64,000 nt of DNA from NCBI GenBank assembly GCA_945861405.1, contig CAMAUL010000001.1, forward strand, positions 1 through 64,000. Direction: 5' to 3'. Under the pieces are notes generated by a model. The model did no database searches, was not told where the DNA came from, and was given only the letters and a program-made list of their open reading frames with translations. Below, in pieces: positions 37,504 to 48,221 of this stretch; position 1 is the stretch's first letter; each line of letters starts with the position of its first letter. The position numbers were made by a program, and so were the translations under genes. The stretch comes from Candidatus Methylobacter oryzae. GTDB lineage: Bacteria > Pseudomonadota > Gammaproteobacteria > Methylococcales > Methylomonadaceae.

Positions 37504-38955
37504 TTACTCAAAATCGTTAGGGATAAGTTGATGCCAGTCAGTTACTTGCTGATACTGATGGGCGATATTCAACAACCGGTCTTCGGCAAAATAATTGCCG
37601 ATGATCTGCAAGCCTACCGGTTTGCCTTCGACAAACCCTGCGGGAACCGACATGGCCGGGACTCCGGCAAGATTGATCGCAATCGTGTAAATATCGGATA
37701 AATACATTTCAATCGGATTGCCTATTTTCTCGCCGATACCGAACGCGGTGGATGGCGTGACCGGCCCCATCATCACATCGACTTCAGACAGCGCTGCTTT
37801 AAAATCTTCGCTGATCAATCGGCGAATTTTTTGCGCCTTAATATAATAAGCATCGTAATAACCGGTCGACAACGCATAAGTCCCCATCAGGATACGGCGC
37901 TTAACTTCCTTGCCAAAACCTTCACCGCGCGAACGGGTGTAAAGATCGGTTAAGTCCGCCGGATTTTCACAGCGGTAGCCGAACCGCACGCCGTCAAAAC
38001 GCGACAGGTTGGCCGAGCACTCCGCCGGGGCAATAACATAATAAGCGGGAATGGCCAGTTTAAGACTGGGCATCGATATTTCCGTGACTTTAGCGCCTAA
38101 TTTCCGATATTCGTCGATAGCGGCTTCTATCGTTGCGGCCACATCGGCATTTAGTCCTTCGCCGAAAAATTCTTTGGGCAAACCGATTTTTAAACCTTCG
38201 AGGCTGTTATTTAACCCGACCCTATAATCGGGGACAGGCAAATCGACGCTGGTTGAATCCTTGTCGTCGAAACCGGCCATGGTTTGCAGCATGATAGCCG
38301 CATCCTCGGCACTACGGGTCATCGGCCCGCCTTGATCCAAACTGGAGGCATAGGCAATCATGCCGTAACGGGACACCCGTCCATAGGTCGGTTTCAATCC
38401 GGTAATGCCGCAAAGAGCGGCAGGTTGGCGTATCGAGCCGCCGGTGTCGGTGCCTGTCGCACAAACCGCAAGCCGCGCCGCAACAGCCGCCGCCGAACCG
38501 CCTGAAGAACCGCCAGGAACGGTGTTAGTATCCCAGGGATTTTTGACTGCGCCGTAATAGCTGGTTTCATTGGACGAACCCATCGCAAACTCGTCCATGT
38601 TCAGTTTGCCCAGCATCACCGCACCGGCGTTATTAAATTTATCCACCACCGTCGCATTGTAGGGGGCGATAAAATTATCCAGAATTTTCGAACCGCAGCT
38701 GGTTTTAACGCCCTCGGTGCAGAAAATGTCTTTTTGCGCAACCGGGATGCCGGTTAACAGTTCCGCGTCACCGATTGCGAGTCTTGCATCGGCTGCTTTA
38801 GCTTGCTCTAAGGCTAACTCTTCGGTGACGGTGATATAAGCATTAAGTACGCTGTGTTGTTTAATTCTGTCTAAAAAAGCCGTGGTCAATTCCACGCTTG
38901 AAAACTGGCCGGAACGCAAGCCCTTGGCTAATTCCGCAATTGATTTGTTATGCAT
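37504..38955 (-). CDS. gatA: Asp/Glu-tRNA amidotransferase subunit A
   Basis: Glutaminase (amidase-signature) subunit that supplies ammonia to GatB. 483 residues. The Ser-cisSer-Lys triad is visible: Lys in [12 protein letters not shown], and the serines in [18 protein letters not shown] and [13 protein letters not shown]. It starts 17 bases after gatC and is followed directly by the Uma2 gene. Confidence 0.97.
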   Translation of the reverse strand: MHNKSIAELAKGLRSGQFSSVELTTAFLDRIKQHSVLNAYITVTEELALEQAKAADARLAIGDAELLTGIPVAQKDIFCTEGVKTSCGSKILDNFIAPYNATVVDKFNNAGAVMLGKLNMDEFAMGSSNETSYYGAVKNPWDTNTVPGGSSGGSAAAVAARLAVCATGTDTGGSIRQPAALCGITGLKPTYGRVSRYGMIAYASSLDQGGPMTRSAEDAAIMLQTMAGFDDKDSTSVDLPVPDYRVGLNNSLEGLKIGLPKEFFGEGLNADVAATIEAAIDEYRKLGAKVTEISMPSLKLAIPAYYVIAPAECSANLSRFDGVRFGYRCENPADLTDLYTRSRGEGFGKEVKRRILMGTYALSTGYYDAYYIKAQKIRRLISEDFKAALSEVDVMMGPVTPSTAFGIGEKIGNPIEMYLSDIYTIAINLAGVPAMSVPAGFVEGKPVGLQIIGNYFAEDRLLNIAHQYQQVTDWHQLIPNDFE

Positions 38956-38972
38956 AGTTGTTACTGCTCCCT

Positions 38973-39263
38973 TTACTCAATCACTTTGGGTACTAAATAA
39001 AGTCCCGCTTCGACTTGCGGCGCAATAGCCTGGAATTTTTCGCGCTTGTCCTGTTCGGTGACCACATCGGCCCGCAACCTTTGTACCTGATCCATCGGGT
39101 GAGCCATAGGCTCGACGTTATCGGTGTCAAGGTCGCTCATTTGCGTCATCAAATCCAGCATCCCGGACAAGTCATTTGTATAAGAGGCAACATCCTTCTC
39201 CTCGATGCCCAGTCGCGCTAAATGCGCTATTTTCTTCACATCATCTGCCGTTAAAGACACCAT
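38973..39263 (-). CDS. gatC: Asp/Glu-tRNA amidotransferase subunit C
   Basis: 96-residue structural subunit that wraps around GatA and GatB. Typical helices [19 protein letters not shown] and the VEPMAHP motif are present. It is the first gene of the operon and is divergent from mreB; the 128-base gap holds both promoters. Confidence 0.94.
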   Translation of the reverse strand: MVSLTADDVKKIAHLARLGIEEKDVASYTNDLSGMLDLMTQMSDLDTDNVEPMAHPMDQVQRLRADVVTEQDKREKFQAIAPQVEAGLYLVPKVIE

Positions 39264-39376
39264 TTAACTCCCAATAAAAATTTCAGAGATTCTATACGTT
39301 ATTATGTTTATAATACTTTATATCTTGCTCAAACACCCGCTTGATTGATAAAGTAATACACAACCATTCCCCTTGA

Positions 39377-40435
<1,059 letters not shown>

Positions 40436-40488
40436 TCAAGCGTCATCCTGCCTACCCTTAAAAGTGTTTATTTAGGCAGCAACAAAAA

Positions 40489-40526
40489 CCGCAGGTTGGG
40501 GCTCATACCTCACCCCCAGCCTGCGG
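40489..40526 (+). terminator. Hairpin between mreB and mreC
   Basis: CCGCAGG and CCTGCGG enclose a second GGGG/CCCC pairing. TTTTTT occurs 15-20 bases downstream. It may attenuate transcription so that MreB is made in excess of MreC and MreD. Confidence 0.5.
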
Positions 40527-40568
40527 AGCGTTCCCAATATTTTTTAACTGGACATTGAGGCACCTGCT

Positions 40569-41468
40569 ATAAAACTTTTATTTGCTACCGGCCCTTCCAT
40601 CAACACCCGCCTACTTGTGGCAATCATCGCGTCAGTTGCCTTACTGATAACTGAGCACACCAGCCATAAATTGGACTCGCTTCGAGCCGCATTATCCGTT
40701 GTTGTCGACCCGTTAAAATATCTAATTGATTTGCCGACCGTATTGCTTGAGCAAGCCGGTGATGCTGTCAGCACCTATTCGTCCTTAAAAAAAGAAAACA
40801 CCCATTTACGCGAAGAACAATTCATCGACAAAACCCGATTGCTTAAATTCGACTCGCTGGAAAAAGAAAATATTCGTCTGCGTGCGTTACTGGAAAACTC
40901 GTTCAAACTCGGCGAACAACTGTTGATTGCAGAACTACTGTCCATCAATACCGCGCCCTACGAAAATATAGTAGTGGTCAACAAAGGCACCCGTTTTGGC
41001 GTCCACCCCCAACAACCGGTACTGGATGCGAACGGCGTGGTCGGGCAGGTTTTTCGCGCTTTGCCGTTCACCTCCGAAATCATGCTAATTACCGATCCGA
41101 ACCACGCCATCCCGGTTCAAGTCAATCGTAACGGCCTGTTGACCATTGCGATAGGCAGCGGCCAGCTCAACCGGCTTAACCTGCCTTTTTTACCGAATAA
41201 TGCGGACATTCGCCCCGGCGACCTGCTGATAACATCGGGTTTAGGCGGCACCTTCCCATCGGGCTATCCGGTTGCCGTGGTTGATGATTTTACCCCAATC
41301 ACCAACAAGCCTTTCGTCAACATCACCGCCACCCCCAAAGCCATGCTGGATAGAAACAGGGAGCTGCTGATCGTCTGGAGCGACTCATCCCCGGTTTCTC
41401 TGACCACGCAGCCGTCGGCACCCAACGAAAAAACGCCCGAAGGTGAAGGCGCAGGGACAGCCCCGTGA
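40569..41468 (+). CDS. mreC: Rod-shape-determining protein MreC, probable AUA start
   Basis: Bitopic inner-membrane protein linking MreB to the peptidoglycan synthases. Homology-like N-terminal sequence KLLFATGPSINTRLLVAII extends 16 codons upstream of the first ATG/GTG (a GTG at 40617 that lies within the membrane helix). The only plausible initiator that includes it is ATA at 40569, eight bases after GAGG; CTG (40548) and ATT (40554) are other non-standard options before an in-frame stop. With ATA the product has 299 residues: a transmembrane helix, a coiled coil (about 65-110) and beta domains (TSGLGGTFPSGYPV). A sequencing error for ATG is possible. Confidence 0.85.
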   Translation: MKLLFATGPSINTRLLVAIIASVALLITEHTSHKLDSLRAALSVVVDPLKYLIDLPTVLLEQAGDAVSTYSSLKKENTHLREEQFIDKTRLLKFDSLEKENIRLRALLENSFKLGEQLLIAELLSINTAPYENIVVVNKGTRFGVHPQQPVLDANGVVGQVFRALPFTSEIMLITDPNHAIPVQVNRNGLLTIAIGSGQLNRLNLPFLPNNADIRPGDLLITSGLGGTFPSGYPVAVVDDFTPITNKPFVNITATPKAMLDRNRELLIVWSDSSPVSLTTQPSAPNEKTPEGEGAGTAP

Positions 41469-41950
41469 TCGATAGCCAGCCCGACTTTGGCCGCATTGTT
41501 TTGACTATTCTCGTGGCAATGTGCTTAAGGATTGCGCCCTGGCCGGGTTTTTTAGCCGACATCAACCCTGACTGGGTGTTACTGGTGCTTATCTACTGGG
41601 CACTTGCCGTGCCGGAAAGCGCCGGCATCTTTAATGCCTGGACATTCGGCCTGCTGACCGATGTATTGACTGGCAGAGTATTCGGTCAATATGCGCTGTC
41701 CTATTCGTTGATTATTTATTGTTGCCTGATGCTGCACAAACGCTTGCGCCAATTTCCATTGCCGCAACAGGGCTTGTTTATTTTTTGTTGTCTGCTGTTC
41801 TCCCAAGTGCTGCTGTTCTGGCTAAAGAATATTCAACACCCCGATCAACTACACGCTTCTTTCTGGCTACCTGTTTTTACCGGCACACTCTGCTGGCCCC
41901 TAATATATATAGCACTGCGCCGTGTCCGTTTGTCACGTCGCGCTAAATAA
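41465..41950 (+). CDS. mreD: Rod-shape-determining protein MreD
   Basis: 161-residue polytopic membrane protein, about five helices, with the conserved INPDWVLLVLIYWAL and GLLTDVLTGRVFGQYAL segments. It starts with GTG overlapping the mreC stop by four bases (GTGA). A component of the elongasome. Confidence 0.94.
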   Translation: MIDSQPDFGRIVLTILVAMCLRIAPWPGFLADINPDWVLLVLIYWALAVPESAGIFNAWTFGLLTDVLTGRVFGQYALSYSLIIYCCLMLHKRLRQFPLPQQGLFIFCCLLFSQVLLFWLKNIQHPDQLHASFWLPVFTGTLCWPLIYIALRRVRLSRRAK

Positions 41951-41967
41951 AACCCGTCACAGCTGTT

Positions 41968-43824
41968 ATGTCTCGCACCTATACCATTAAAAATAAGCTA
42001 GTAGAGAGCCGTCTATTTCTTAACCGTATTGTTGCGGCCTTTATTTTGATTCTGCTGTTAACTTCCGGCCTGATTGTGCGCCTGGTTTATCTGCAAATTG
42101 TCGGGCATGAGCATTACGCAACGCTGGCAAAAGACAACAGCATTAAAATCGAACCGCTGGTGCCGACCCGGGGCATTATTTATGACCGCCACGGCAAAGT
42201 GCTGGCCGACAACACGCAATCGTACAGTCTTGATCTGATTCCCGAGCAAATCAAGGATCTTGACGGCACTTTGCAACGCTTACAAAAACTGCTCAACATT
42301 TCTGACGAAAAAATCGACCAGTTCCAAAAACAACGCAAACGACAAAAACGCTTCGTCAGCACACCCTTGTTAATCAGCATGACCGACGAGGAACTTGCCA
42401 AATTTGCGGTAGTCAGGCCTTATTTCCCAGGCGTCGACTTTCAGGCTCGTCTGGTTCGACATTACCCCTACGCCGACTTGGCCTCCCATGTGGTCGGTTA
42501 TGTAGGCCGCATCAACGAAGCGGAAATGAAGACTCTGCCCATCGCCGAATATCGGGGCTCCAGCCATGTCGGCAAGATAGGCATAGAAAACACCTATGAA
42601 ACCGAGCTGCACGGCAAGACCGGCTATGCAGAAATAGAAACCAATGTCCAAGCTCGGGCGATCAACACGGTGAACTCGGTTCTCCCTGTGCCGGGCGAGA
42701 ACCTGTATCTGACGCTGGACATCGACCTGCAAAAAACCGCCTATGATGCATTGGGCGACTTCAATGGCGCAGTAGTCGCCATTGACATTAAAACCGGCGG
42801 CGTACTGGTTTTTGTCAGTCGCCCCGGTTTTGACCCCAACCCTTTTGTTATCGGCATCGCCAACGATGCCTATCAGGCGCTGCAATCCTCCGAAAACCAA
42901 CCGCTTTATAACCGCGCATTGCGCGGCTTATATCCGCCGGGTTCAACCATCAAGCCGTTTATTGCACTGGCCGGACTCGAGTACAATGCGATCAGCGCCG
43001 AGCATAAGCTGTTCTGTCCCGGCTATTATCAACTGCCCAATGTCAGCCACCATTATCGGGATTGGAAAAAAGGCGGCCATGGCTCGGTTGCTATGAGCGA
43101 TGCCATTACCCAATCCTGCGACGTGTATTTTTACACCCTGGCATCAATCCTGGGCATAGACCGGATGCACAATTTCTTGCGGCACTTCGGTTTCGGCGAA
43201 AAAACCGGCATTGACCTCGCTGGAGAAAAGCAGGGCTTGTTGCCCTCGCGCGAGTGGAAGCGCAGCCAACACAATCAGTCCTGGTATCCGGGAGAAACCC
43301 TGATCACGGGGATAGGCCAGGGATTTCTCCAGGTTTCACCGATACAGCTGGCCAAAGCCGTTGCCACCTTGGCGAATAAAGGCCAAGTGGTCACACCTTT
43401 TCTGGTGAAACATGCGATCAACCCGGATTCCGTAGACCCTGACATGGAAACCCAGCTGGGCAACATTGAGCTTAAACCCGAAAACATCAATACCATCATC
43501 TCGGCCATGGTCAATGTTATCCATGATCCCCACGGCACTGCCAAAAGCATCGGCAAAGACATTAACTACCAAATCGCCGGAAAAACCGGGACTGCTCAGG
43601 TTTTTAACATCAAGCAGGATGCCAAATACAACGAAAACGACATCGACTTCAAATTACGCGATCATGCCTTATTTATTTCTTTCGCCCCGGCTGCCGATCC
43701 CAAAATTGCAGTGGCCGTCATCGTTGAAAACGGCGGTCACGGCGGTTCAGTCGCAGCGCCCATCGCGGGACAGGTTATCAAGCAATATTTAGGGGACAAT
43801 AGTGAAAACAGAAACCCGGAGTGA
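41968..43824 (+). CDS. mrdA: Peptidoglycan transpeptidase PBP2
   Basis: Elongasome class B penicillin-binding protein of 618 residues: an N-terminal membrane anchor (about 20-40), the dimerisation domain with PTRGIIYDRHGKVLADN, and the transpeptidase with the catalytic SxxK in PPGSTIKPF, the SxN-type SCD in ITQSCDVYFY, and KTGTAQ. Works with RodA encoded next; the two overlap by 23 bases. Confidence 0.97.
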   Translation: MSRTYTIKNKLVESRLFLNRIVAAFILILLLTSGLIVRLVYLQIVGHEHYATLAKDNSIKIEPLVPTRGIIYDRHGKVLADNTQSYSLDLIPEQIKDLDGTLQRLQKLLNISDEKIDQFQKQRKRQKRFVSTPLLISMTDEELAKFAVVRPYFPGVDFQARLVRHYPYADLASHVVGYVGRINEAEMKTLPIAEYRGSSHVGKIGIENTYETELHGKTGYAEIETNVQARAINTVNSVLPVPGENLYLTLDIDLQKTAYDALGDFNGAVVAIDIKTGGVLVFVSRPGFDPNPFVIGIANDAYQALQSSENQPLYNRALRGLYPPGSTIKPFIALAGLEYNAISAEHKLFCPGYYQLPNVSHHYRDWKKGGHGSVAMSDAITQSCDVYFYTLASILGIDRMHNFLRHFGFGEKTGIDLAGEKQGLLPSREWKRSQHNQSWYPGETLITGIGQGFLQVSPIQLAKAVATLANKGQVVTPFLVKHAINPDSVDPDMETQLGNIELKPENINTIISAMVNVIHDPHGTAKSIGKDINYQIAGKTGTAQVFNIKQDAKYNENDIDFKLRDHALFISFAPAADPKIAVAVIVENGGHGGSVAAPIAGQVIKQYLGDNSENRNPE

Positions 43825-44932
43825 ACAATTTTATCCGCCGTCATTACTCGGCAATATCCTCAGAAAACTGCACATAGACATCCCGTTATTTGTCGGCTTA
43901 TTGCTGATCTCCATACTGAGCTTTGTTATCCTTTACAGTGCGGGTAGCCAGAATATGGATGTGCTGATGCGCCAAGGCGTACGCGTCGGCTTGGCTTTTC
44001 TTTTAATGACGGCGCTGGCTCATGTCGACCCTTATCAATTCAAGCGCTATTCGGCGCTGCTGTTCGGCTTAGGGATCGCTTTGCTCGTTGCGGTTCTGGT
44101 TATGGGGCAATTCGGCAAAGGAGCGCAACGCTGGCTGGATCTGGGCGTTTTCCGTTTCCAGCCCTCGGAAATGATCAAGATCACCACGCCGATGATGATC
44201 GCTTGGTATTTAGCGGAACACGCCTTGCCGCCAAAATCAAAACAATTGCTGATAGCTGGCATGCTGATCGTTATTCCAACCCTATTGATCGCCAAACAAC
44301 CTGACTTGGGTACCGCGTTGCTGGTTGCCAGCTCCGGTGCCGGCGTACTGCTTTTTGCCGGTCTGTCCTGGCGCTTCATGCTGGCAATATGCGCCACGCT
44401 GGCGGGACTCACACCGATACTCTGGCATTTTATGCGCCCCTATCAACGCGACCGGGTACTCACCTTCTTAAACCCGGAAGCCGATCCTCTGGGCCGGGGT
44501 TACCATATTATCCAATCGAAAATCGCTATCGGCTCCGGCGGCATCTACGGCAAAGGCTGGCTGGGCAGCACCCAGTCGGAACTGGATTTCTTACCGGAAA
44601 GCTCCACCGACTTTATTTTTGCGGTCTTTGCTGAAGAGTTCGGACTGTTCGGCTGCGTAGGCCTGCTGGCTTTGTACCTGCTTATCATCAGCCGCTGCCT
44701 GTATATTGCCTCGCAGGCTCAGGACACTTACAGCCGCTTATTAGCCAGCAGCTTGGCATTTACCTTTTTTGTTTATGTTTTTGTCAATATCGGCATGGTC
44801 ATCGGCGTGCTCCCGGTAGTCGGCGTGCCACTACCCCTAGTCAGTTACGGAGGCACTTCCATCGTCACGTTACTGGCCGGCTTCGGCATTCTTATGTCGA
44901 TTCACACCCACAAAAAATTTATACCACATTAA
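43802..44932 (+). CDS. mrdB: Peptidoglycan glycosyltransferase RodA
   Basis: SEDS-family lipid II polymerase of 376 residues and about ten transmembrane helices; partner of PBP2. Signatures: RWLDLGVFRFQPSEMIKI, KQPDLGTALLV (catalytic Asp region), LPESSTDFIFAVFAEEFG and VVGVPLPLVSYGGTS. It starts with GTG inside the end of mrdA, so translation is coupled. Confidence 0.96.
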   Translation: MKTETRSEQFYPPSLLGNILRKLHIDIPLFVGLLLISILSFVILYSAGSQNMDVLMRQGVRVGLAFLLMTALAHVDPYQFKRYSALLFGLGIALLVAVLVMGQFGKGAQRWLDLGVFRFQPSEMIKITTPMMIAWYLAEHALPPKSKQLLIAGMLIVIPTLLIAKQPDLGTALLVASSGAGVLLFAGLSWRFMLAICATLAGLTPILWHFMRPYQRDRVLTFLNPEADPLGRGYHIIQSKIAIGSGGIYGKGWLGSTQSELDFLPESSTDFIFAVFAEEFGLFGCVGLLALYLLIISRCLYIASQAQDTYSRLLASSLAFTFFVYVFVNIGMVIGVLPVVGVPLPLVSYGGTSIVTLLAGFGILMSIHTHKKFIPH

Positions 44933-44940
44933 GATAAATG

Positions 44941-45053
44941 GAACACGGATGACACGGATAGGGCGGATTTAAACGGATTTTTAAAGCTGAGATCAAATTT
45001 TTTATGTGCTTTTAAATCAGTGATTATCCGTTTAATCAGTGTCATCCGTGTTC
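44941..45053. repeat. CACGGAT-family palindromic repeat (mrdB-mltB)
   Basis: Perfect 15-base arms GAACACGGATGACAC and GTGTCATCCGTGTTC enclose further CGGATTT/TTATCCG half-copies. Closely related to the element at 7089-7201. Confidence 0.9.
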
Positions 45054-45128
45054 TATTAATCGTTGCTGAATAGTTACCAAAATACAACCTTGCTCTCTGT
45101 ACCTCCAATTCATATTCTTATCGCGCCC

Positions 45129-46181
45129 ATGAAACTAAAACAAGCCCAAAACACCAAGCTAAAGCTATTTATGCCCTGGCTCAGAAGCCTAGCGCATCCT
45201 TTTCGCCTTTCGCCCTTCGCCTTTAGCCTGTTACTGATCTCTTGCACCACCAGCACCAACATCAAAGACACCGAATCGGTTAATACGTTCATAGAACAAA
45301 TGGCTACCAAGCACCAATTCGATGAAGCGGAATTAGATGACTTGTTTGCAACCGTCGAGATTAAGCAGGACATACTCAAACGCATCGCCTCGCCCTCGGA
45401 AGGCTTGCCCTGGTATAAATACCGCAAAATATTCCTGACCGATGCGCGTATCAATGCCGGTGTGCAATTCTGGCGGGACAATGCGCCCGCACTGGCCGCT
45501 GCCGAACAAAAATACGGCGTTCCGCCCGAAATTATCATTGCCATTATCGGCGTTGAAACGCAGTTCGGAAAAAACACCGGCAATCACCGCGTTATCGATA
45601 CCCTATCGACACTGGGCTTTGCCTATCCACCGCGCAGCAAGTTCTTTCTCAGCGAACTTGAAAACTTCCTGCTGCTCTGCCGCGATGAACACATTAACCC
45701 CGCCGATCCGCTAGGTTCCTATGCAGGCGCGATGGGCATGCCGCAATTTATGCCCAGCAGTTTCAGAAGCTATGCCGTGGATTCCGACAACGACCATCGC
45801 CGCGATATCTGGCACAACAGCAGCGATGTGATCGCCAGTGTTGCCAACTATTTTGCCAAACATCATTGGCAAGCCGGTAAAGCTGTTGCCGTACCGGTTA
45901 CCGCGAAAGATACGAACTATAAATCGGCATTGAATAAGAACCTTAAGCCTAATTTAAGCGTTACCGAGTTAGAATCGCTCAACTTAATTATATCGAGGCA
46001 AATACCTTTAGACAGTAAAGTGAAACTGCTTAGCTTTGAACAGCAAGAACAAGGCGAAGAACTCTGGGCGGCGTTGGACAATTTTTATGTCATTACCCGA
46101 TACAACCACAGTCCTTTATATGCCATGGCCGTTTATCAGTTAAGCCTATCTATTTTAAATAAAAAAGGCTCATTTCCATGA
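45129..46181 (+). CDS. mltB: Membrane-bound lytic murein transglycosylase B
   Basis: Outer-membrane lipoprotein that cleaves glycan strands. Starting at MKLKQAQNT it has 350 residues; the signal ends at lipobox LLISC (Cys39). Its coding sequence there (PFRLSPFAFSLLL) resembles a repetitive CCTTTCGCC tract, so the exact start is uncertain, and a later ATG (MPWLRS) would also work. The catalytic Glu is in IIGVETQFGK, with the MltB-specific GSYAGAMGMPQFMPSS. It overlaps rlpA by four bases. Confidence 0.93.
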   Translation: MKLKQAQNTKLKLFMPWLRSLAHPFRLSPFAFSLLLISCTTSTNIKDTESVNTFIEQMATKHQFDEAELDDLFATVEIKQDILKRIASPSEGLPWYKYRKIFLTDARINAGVQFWRDNAPALAAAEQKYGVPPEIIIAIIGVETQFGKNTGNHRVIDTLSTLGFAYPPRSKFFLSELENFLLLCRDEHINPADPLGSYAGAMGMPQFMPSSFRSYAVDSDNDHRRDIWHNSSDVIASVANYFAKHHWQAGKAVAVPVTAKDTNYKSALNKNLKPNLSVTELESLNLIISRQIPLDSKVKLLSFEQQEQGEELWAALDNFYVITRYNHSPLYAMAVYQLSLSILNKKGSFP

Positions 46182-46960
46182 ATAAGATCCTCCCGCTACT
46201 TTTAATTTTTGTTTTATGCGGCTGTACCGCCGAACAGATAAGAACTTCCGACTCCTCGGATCAAACATCGGCTACAACTGCACACCATTCAAGATTCCAC
46301 TTTGGCGGCTCTGATACTGCCAGCTCCGACGAAACAAGCCTGTTACCCAGCATTGCCCGTTACCTGAAACAAGGCATAGCCTCATGGTACGGCTCCGAGT
46401 TTCACGGCAAGAAAACCGCGTCCGGCGAAATATACGACATGTACGCGATGACCGCCGCACACAATACACTGCCTATTTCGTCTTACGCTCGCGTCACCAA
46501 CCTGGAAAATCAGCGTAGCGTTATTGTCCGCATCAATGACCGGGGTCCTTTCCATGGCAACCGGGTTATGGATTTGTCTTATGCCGCAGCCAAGAAACTG
46601 GATCTTCAACAGGCAGGAACAGGAGCCGTTGAAATCAAGGCTATAGCGCCTGAACAAGCGTTAGCGCAACTGCAAGACACCGCAGAAAAACAACAGAAGA
46701 ATGTCTATTTACAGGTAGGCTCTTTCGGCAACAAAAAGAAAGCTGAAAAACTGCAAAATAAAATTGCTTCGCACCATTTACCTCAGCCTGCAATACTACC
46801 CTCAACACACAAAGGCTCGACTCTATATAAAGTTCAAATGGGACCTATCGAATCACCGACGAACGTTCAACAGCTAAATAATCAGCTGGCAAAACTGGGC
46901 ATAACAGCCACCCAATTTGTTACCGAACCTGATCAAAAACAAATCTCCGTGATACAATAA
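46178..46960 (+). CDS. rlpA: Septal/rare lipoprotein A (RlpA)
   Basis: 260-residue lipoprotein (lipobox VLCGC, Cys15). The double-psi beta-barrel domain (GIASWYGSEFHGKKTASGE, then VRINDRGPFHGNRVMDLSYAAA) is a lytic transglycosylase acting on denuded glycans in Pseudomonas. The C-terminal SPOR domain (about 180-255, VYLQVGSFGNKKKAEKL) targets denuded peptidoglycan at the septum. Starts in the ATGA overlap with mltB. Confidence 0.95.
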   Translation: MNKILPLLLIFVLCGCTAEQIRTSDSSDQTSATTAHHSRFHFGGSDTASSDETSLLPSIARYLKQGIASWYGSEFHGKKTASGEIYDMYAMTAAHNTLPISSYARVTNLENQRSVIVRINDRGPFHGNRVMDLSYAAAKKLDLQQAGTGAVEIKAIAPEQALAQLQDTAEKQQKNVYLQVGSFGNKKKAEKLQNKIASHHLPQPAILPSTHKGSTLYKVQMGPIESPTNVQQLNNQLAKLGITATQFVTEPDQKQISVIQ

Positions 46961-47051
46961 AGCCCATAGAATGGGCTGATCAGGAAGCCCTTCGTTCGCG
47001 ATTGATGGGCTTCGTGCCTTAGCCCATCCTATGTCCACCGATAGAGAGCTA

Positions 47052-48221
47052 ATGATTCATTTTAAAAATATCTCCGTTTTTTTATTTTTTAGCCTATTAA
47101 TTGCCGCGACGACTGCACACGCCGAAGACGCTGAAATCACAACTCCTCCAGCGCCCACGATTGCTGCCAGCGCCTACATGCTAATGGACTTTGACAGCGG
47201 CAAGGTGCTGGCGGAAAACAACGCCGATGTTAAGCTTGCCCCCGCCAGCCTCACCAAGATCATGTCTGTTTATGTGGTGTTCCGGGAAATCAGCAACGGC
47301 CACTTACATTTAGGCGATCTGGTCACCATCAGCCAAAAAGCTTGGCAAACGCCAGGCTCCCGCATGTTTGTCGAAGTCGGCAACCAGATTAAGGTTGAAG
47401 ACCTGTTAATGGGCGTCATCATTCAATCCGGCAACGATGCCAGCGTAGCCTTGGCTGAACATATCGCCGGCGACGAAATCACGTTTGCCGACATGATGAA
47501 CCAACATGCCGAACGCCTAGGCATGAAAAACAGCCATTTTGAAGACAGCAACGGCCTGCCTATCGAAAACCATTACACCACCGCACGCGATCTGGCTATC
47601 CTCACCCGCGCTTTAATCAAAGAATTTCCTGAATATTACCGCTGGTTTTCGCAAAAAGAATTCACCTTCAACAACATCGTTCAGCATAACCGCAACCAGC
47701 TGTTATCACGCGATGAAACGGTGGACGGCGTTAAAACCGGATTTACCGATGCCGCAGGATATTGCTTGGTCGCCTCGGCATTAAGAAACAACATGCGCCT
47801 GATTTCCGTAGTCATGGGCGCAAGCAGCCCCAACGCCAGAGCCAACGAAAACCAGAACCTGCTCAACTACGGCTTTCGCTTTTTTGAAGCGCACAAACTG
47901 TATTCAGGCAAAACGGCGCTATCCGAGGCACGAATCTGGAAAGGCGACTCTAAAAACATCCCGCTTGGCTTGGCCGAAGATCTTTATGTGACGATTCCCC
48001 GCCGCCGTTACGACGATCTGAAAGCCGCCATCACCATCGATAAAAAAATTACCGCGCCGGTTAAAGAAGGCACAAAACTGGGTACGGTCAACGTCACCCT
48101 TAAAGATGAGCAGATCGTCAGCAAAGACCTGATCGCGCTGAAATCAGTAGAGCAAGGCAACATTTTTCGGCGACTCTATGACAGCGCGATGCAGCTGCTG
48201 GAGAAGCCGGATGGACAATAA
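47052..48221 (+). CDS. dacA: D-alanyl-D-alanine carboxypeptidase (PBP5/6 type)
   Basis: Trims the terminal D-Ala of peptidoglycan stem peptides. From MIHFKNIS (seven codons inside the longest frame) it has 389 residues: a Sec signal ending TTAHA, the serine motif SxxK in LAPASLTKIM, SxN in IQSGNDASVAL, KTG in DGVKTGFTDAAGY, a beta-rich C-terminal domain, and an amphipathic C-terminal anchor (FRRLYDSAMQLLEKP). The preceding 90 bases include an AGCCCAT/ATGGGCT palindrome. Confidence 0.95.
   Translation: MIHFKNISVFLFFSLLIAATTAHAEDAEITTPPAPTIAASAYMLMDFDSGKVLAENNADVKLAPASLTKIMSVYVVFREISNGHLHLGDLVTISQKAWQTPGSRMFVEVGNQIKVEDLLMGVIIQSGNDASVALAEHIAGDEITFADMMNQHAERLGMKNSHFEDSNGLPIENHYTTARDLAILTRALIKEFPEYYRWFSQKEFTFNNIVQHNRNQLLSRDETVDGVKTGFTDAAGYCLVASALRNNMRLISVVMGASSPNARANENQNLLNYGFRFFEAHKLYSGKTALSEARIWKGDSKNIPLGLAEDLYVTIPRRRYDDLKAAITIDKKITAPVKEGTKLGTVNVTLKDEQIVSKDLIALKSVEQGNIFRRLYDSAMQLLEKPDGQ

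Noticed and set aside
45063-45128. Upstream TTG start for mltB
   Set aside because: It would place 22 unlikely residues before the lipoprotein signal and overlap the palindromic repeat region.
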